A stretch of 64,000 nucleotides of DNA, from the NCBI GenBank assembly GCA_963682175.1, contig OY821784.1, positions 36,313,621 to 36,377,620 on the forward strand, written 5' to 3'. This document shows positions 59,692 through 64,000 of the stretch, in pieces (positions within the stretch are counted from its first letter, which is position 1; each line of letters starts with the position of its first letter). A model generated the notes under the pieces. That model was not told the DNA's origin, did not search any database, and saw nothing but the letters and a program-made list of their open reading frames with translations. The DNA comes from Triglochin maritima (Eukaryota > Streptophyta > Magnoliopsida > Alismatales > Juncaginaceae). A program made the translations under genes and the position numbers.

Positions 59692-62600
59692 GAGGAGAGA
59701 AAAAGTAGAGAGAAAATAGGTTAGAGGAGAGAGAGTAGAGAGAGGAAAGAGAAAAAAGAGAGAAATGTTTGTTAAGTAAAAAGAGAGGTTCAGGGGTGAA
59801 TTTGTAAATTTTAAATATTAATTTATTTAATGCTGTTAACGGAATAGAGAAACCACTAACGGGAAAAGATAACAGAGTGGTAAATCTGTAATAATCAAAA
59901 AGCATAGTGGCACTGTTGGATGTTAAACATGTTTTTGAGTGACATCCAATAAAATAACTATAACATAAGGACATTTTGAGAAATAGAGTGTTTTTGAGTG
60001 GCACTTAAGTGAAAAACCCTATTTTATTTTGTGAAGTTGTGCAAAACTTGGGTTAGGGAGAGGAGGGGTATTTTAGTAAAAATATCAGAGCTGAAATCTA
60101 TTGCATCCATACAAGTTCTTTATGAAATCGATTCCCACTTGAAATCAACTTTTCCTAGATTTCAAGAAACAACAGTCCAAAATCAATTTTCAAAAATCAT
60201 ATCCAAACACCCTTAGTTGTGAAAGCATGTCCCATGCTTGTACAAAAACATAATCTACAAGACATAAGTGGTGTAGCTGCATGATGTCCTTGTTTTATTT
60301 TCACCAATGTTGGTTGAGGGAAAATGTTGATGGAGTCTTGGTTTAACACATGCTACGTGTAAGAATAAACATACATTCATCTTGAAAAAAAGTTATGTCC
60401 ATATGTTTGTCCAATTGGCTATTGGTTGGCAATTGGATCATGTCTGCCGCTAGGGGTTCAGTGAGTAAAGGGTTGTTAGAGAAAAGGCTAAAAACTCTAT
60501 TTGTTGCTAGTCACTGGTTAGTAGTGAATGTGATAGAACTTCACTTAGCAATAAAAACAACTTTTCTTCATGACCAACTTCATTTCATTTAGTGATAGGA
60601 GGCCAGGGACTATTATAGACTAATACGGGATCCATGTGTTTTATCAATATAAAATACATGAGAGAGAGAGCTATTTATGTTCGGAAATTGGATCGGTATG
60701 ACAAAGATGTGTTGATTTTCGAAATTTTATTTCATATCAAAATACCATTTCTCACTAAGATTTGGATGGTAAGCCTAAGAAGTAGAGAAACATTTATAGA
60801 GTAAAATACAATGTGATAGATACTAGATGGCTGTAAATAAACTCAAACTATGTGATTGAATCCCTTTTACCAATCCATATCCTATATGCTATACTCTCAT
60901 ACTATATTGGACCTTAAGTGTAGGAGATCAAGGTGTTGGTTATTGAGATTAGAATATAATCATAGATCATCTAAGATATATTTGATGAGGCATGTCAGTC
61001 ATAATGGGTGCGGTATATTGTATAGGTCTTGGTATCTCATAACATAACATAAAGGGTGTAAAAGTATCCTCCCTTTCAAGGACTTCACTTTAACATGTTA
61101 TGTGGATATGAGCTACTCAAACATGCCAAGTGGTGTAATATTCTCATTTTCATGATTACTGATATACAAAATTGTCTAAAAAAGATTACAACATGTAATT
61201 AACCAACATGATTTGAGTCTTAAATTTTTATCATGTTTTTTGTATATATTTACAGAATTCATAACATCTATCTCTTTCTACAGATAAAAAACCCTTATCT
61301 CTTTCTATGTGTATGTTCGTGTACAAAGACGTCCTTTTTGTTGCTTTCTGGCAAAGGTTCTAAAACTTAAAAAACATTGATATAAATAACTAAGCGCGAC
61401 ATATTTTTTATATAAATATTTATTTGTGAGTGACATTGCGTTCTTTTATTAATTGATGGATAAAGTAAAAAAAACTATGCTAATGCTTAAATCCTATCTA
61501 GTATGGAGTATGATTGATATAAATATGTCTGAGATTCTTAGCTCTTTTGTGGCCATGATGGAGGTTTCAAGAGTTCCAAGTGAAATTCTATCCTTGCCTC
61601 TTCATTGCAATGGCTTGTGGAGTTGTGGTTCTTCCTCTATAATCTGGTATTCTTATGGCAACCTTTGGTTTGCTATGGCAAGCCAACCATCATTTTTCCT
61701 TGGTGTAGGTGGCTGGCATGTCTAGGTTTTTCTTGCACTTATTAGTGTTTAGTTGGAAGATTTACAAGGGTGCACCAATCGTTGGGGGCTCTAGTGGTTC
61801 AGTGGTTGTCATAGTTGATTTTGCCTCAACTTTACCCCACAAGATGATTCTGAAATTCCAATCCAAGGCTCACATATAATGTCTTCATCAGGCAAGGTTT
61901 GGTGAGTTATTATGTAGTGCTTCCATTATGATTCTGAAATTTCCAATCCAAGGCTCACATACTAATGTCTTCATCAGGCAAGGTTGGTGAGTTAATATGT
62001 AGTGCTTCCAATAGTATTGCGTAGGGTGGTCACTTTCTTCGTTCAGTTTTGATGCTACTATTTGGCCTTCCATTGTGCTTATTCACCATATGTCTTCTTG
62101 TATGTATGCAGCCACTAGATGTTTCACAATTATTCGCGGAGTTTCTTTTCACAACAGACCCTCATCCTATTTATTTTGTGGCTAGATATTCTACTTTTAT
62201 TCTTCTTGTGGGTGGTATATGGGAAAGGGTTGCGAGATTAGCTATGATCATTGTGCAAAGGAGAGGTAGGCAAAAAACCATGGAGTCTTAATTGTCCTTC
62301 GCAAGTTATTCATGATTGATTGGTTAGTGATAACAATTTATATATACAGGGATATTACGATGAGATGATTATCATTGTTATGGTACAAGGATCAGTTAAA
62401 TTATGGATGTAGTTCAAAGTATCTGCGATGAAAATGTTGATCGTAAGCACTTTGATGTTGACATGCAAGGTGACATGTATTGGATGAGTTTTTGTACACA
62501 CATGAAGATGAAAAAGGGATCCTGCATAATAGTATCAACTTGGGATCCAAATGACAGAAAACAATTGTAATATGCAAAATGTATGGCGAGAAGCATTTGA

Positions 62601-64000
62601 ACGTGCAAAGTGCGTGCACAGCAACTCCGAAGATGGAAAATTTGGGCACATAGTAGGTCCCTAACCATGCACAGAACTGCACCTGTAGTTCTTGAACTAG
62701 CAATAAAACAAAACAAGGTAGTGGTCAATCAACACGTCGGGTCGTTAGGTGAGGATGATCTAGTTGTAGATGAAAAATATGTTGGACGTGACATATATGA
62801 GTGTGCAAGCAAAACTCAGAGATTGAACCCTAATATCAGAGAGTCTGCGTTGTTTGAAATCTTGAATTTGATTCGTGATAATTGAAGTGGTTGCCGTTTA
62901 TAATTTTTATGTTATCACAAAAATGGCAAAGCAAGGTGGATGATTAGTGTGCTCAGAAGGAGCATCCTGAAAGCTCAAACATGCTGTGAAGTTGGTTTAT
63001 TCCAACTAATGACACGACAAATGGTATGAATCTTGAGAAAGACGCACGTTTCAGCGGAAATCCTTGAAGTTGTTTGTGTTGAGTTTCTTTTAGATATGAC
63101 AACCGAGAGTGTTAAAAAGCTAACATCAACTATGCCACTCCGATAGGACCACTTTTAAGAAGAGTGCACTGAAGTCAACTCATATTTAGAATGTTAAAGG
63201 TTTATTTTTAGGTTAGCAAGACTGGTTATATTGTAGTTTGGTTCTTTACTAATCGTATACATTATAATCTCTGTACATATTTCCCTTTTTATAGAAGTAA
63301 AGGATGAAGGATCGCTTAATTGTTTTTTAAAAAACTTCGCAGTATCCAGGTTTGGCCCAGTAAACAACGACAAGAACAACAACAAAGCCTTTAATCCCAA
63401 ACTAATTGGGACCTACAAGAGAAAAAAATCCAGATGAAATTGACATGGTTCGGTATGGTCATAGGCTCCTTTATAGAACTAATCATAACTAGGAATCATT
63501 GATGGTCGTCTAAAAGGTCATGTTATTGTAATCTTACACTCTTGAAGTCTTGATCATTTTTACATTGCTATTGCACTGTGACGTTGAACATGCCTTGCAA
63601 CATGACTAGTACATTCTTGAAAGATTTGTTTATATGGGCTGGCGATTTATGTATTACTGTATTACTAATAGCACTGTTTGGACTGTTGTAATCAATTTTA
63701 CCACACTTCGTATTTCATAATCTGTTTGTTTCTGCAGTTGCATGTTTGAAAGGGGAGCAAAAAGTTCGGCGACCTTGGTGGGCTCCACCGTGCCTTTCAT
63801 GTATTTTTGTCAAGGTTGCAAAGCGCAATAGACGGGCAAGAGTTGTCTCGCTGAAGCTGGAATCATGATCACTTGTATGATTGTCTAATATGCATTAACA
63901 ATCTTTCACTCTTTTTTTTGATTGACCAATGTTTTTTTTCTTGCCATTGTGCCTTCCCCACCCCCACCCCTCATTTCTCTGGGAAACTTTAGATGGTGTT
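59692..64000 (+). repeat. Downstream copy of the 4.3-kb near-identical duplication
   Basis: Copy of 12849-17158 at a fixed offset of 46,843 bases. It begins inside the foldback MITE (right half only, to 60019) and runs off the window end. It includes SAM exon 3 but not exons 1-2. Confidence 0.9.
63738..63868 (+). pseudogene. Orphan third exon of the SAM gene
   Basis: Identical to 16895-17025 in the bases compared, with intact acceptor and stop, but the upstream sequence is the MMP3 promoter side and no SAM exons 1-2. It cannot make the SAM protein by itself. Confidence 0.85.

Noticed and set aside
1..64000. tRNA and rRNA genes
   Set aside because: No cloverleaf or rRNA core sequence noticed. 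The only tRNA-like match (40676-40691) is a retroelement primer site.

Overview
The window is nuclear DNA of a flowering plant. The evidence is spliced genes with GT-AG introns, plant-type matrix metalloproteinases (MMPs), an X8-domain protein, a plant mobile domain (PMD) gene, and a dense load of Copia and Gypsy LTR elements, a Mutator-like element (MULE) and MITEs. The species cannot be told from the sequence.

Layout. 1-10.2 kb: a 2.2-kb solo LTR (923-3090) and a decayed complete Copia element (4621-10181). 10.4-17.0 kb: a three-exon SAM-domain gene (+) with a foldback MITE in its long second intron. 18.3-20.0 kb: a two-exon MMP gene (-). 22.5-30.5 kb: an internally deleted MMP relic, truncated Copia 3' ends, two partial copies of the solo-LTR family, a 41-base C run, and a second MMP gene (-, 25919-27370). 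30.5-32.6 kb: another solo LTR. 33.5-42.1 kb: an 8.55-kb Athila-like Gypsy element that keeps gag/protease remnants but no polymerase. 42.8-44.3 kb: a three-exon X8-domain gene (+). 44.5-46.7 kb: a third solo LTR. 46.95-53.39 kb: a MULE with 64-bp terminal inverted repeats and an 8-bp direct flank repeat. It carries two convergent spliced genes, a PMD protein (+) and a MULE transposase spliced in frame to an OTU cysteine-protease domain (-). Each gene starts just inside one TIR and has a GC-rich array of hairpin-forming palindromes in its first intron. 53.5-55.3 kb: another LTR-like insertion. 55.9-59.7 kb: a second copy of the MMP block (MMP3 differs from MMP2 by one residue). 59.69-64.0 kb: a near-identical copy of 12849-17158.

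Two structural points stand out. First, the last 4.3 kb repeat the sequence 46,843 bases upstream. This fits the start of a second unit of a 46.8-kb tandem duplication, with its breakpoint near the apex of the foldback MITE, or an assembly or haplotype artefact. Second, the 6.4-kb MULE is the best candidate for an unusual system: transposase-OTU fusion, PMD cargo, matched palindrome arrays at both ends, and repeat-rich convergent 3' ends.

Likely cellular genes: the SAM protein, three secreted or cell-surface MMPs (one with a probable GPI signal) and the X8 cell-wall protein. Most of the rest is mobile DNA, often datable in relative terms through nesting and intact target-site duplications.
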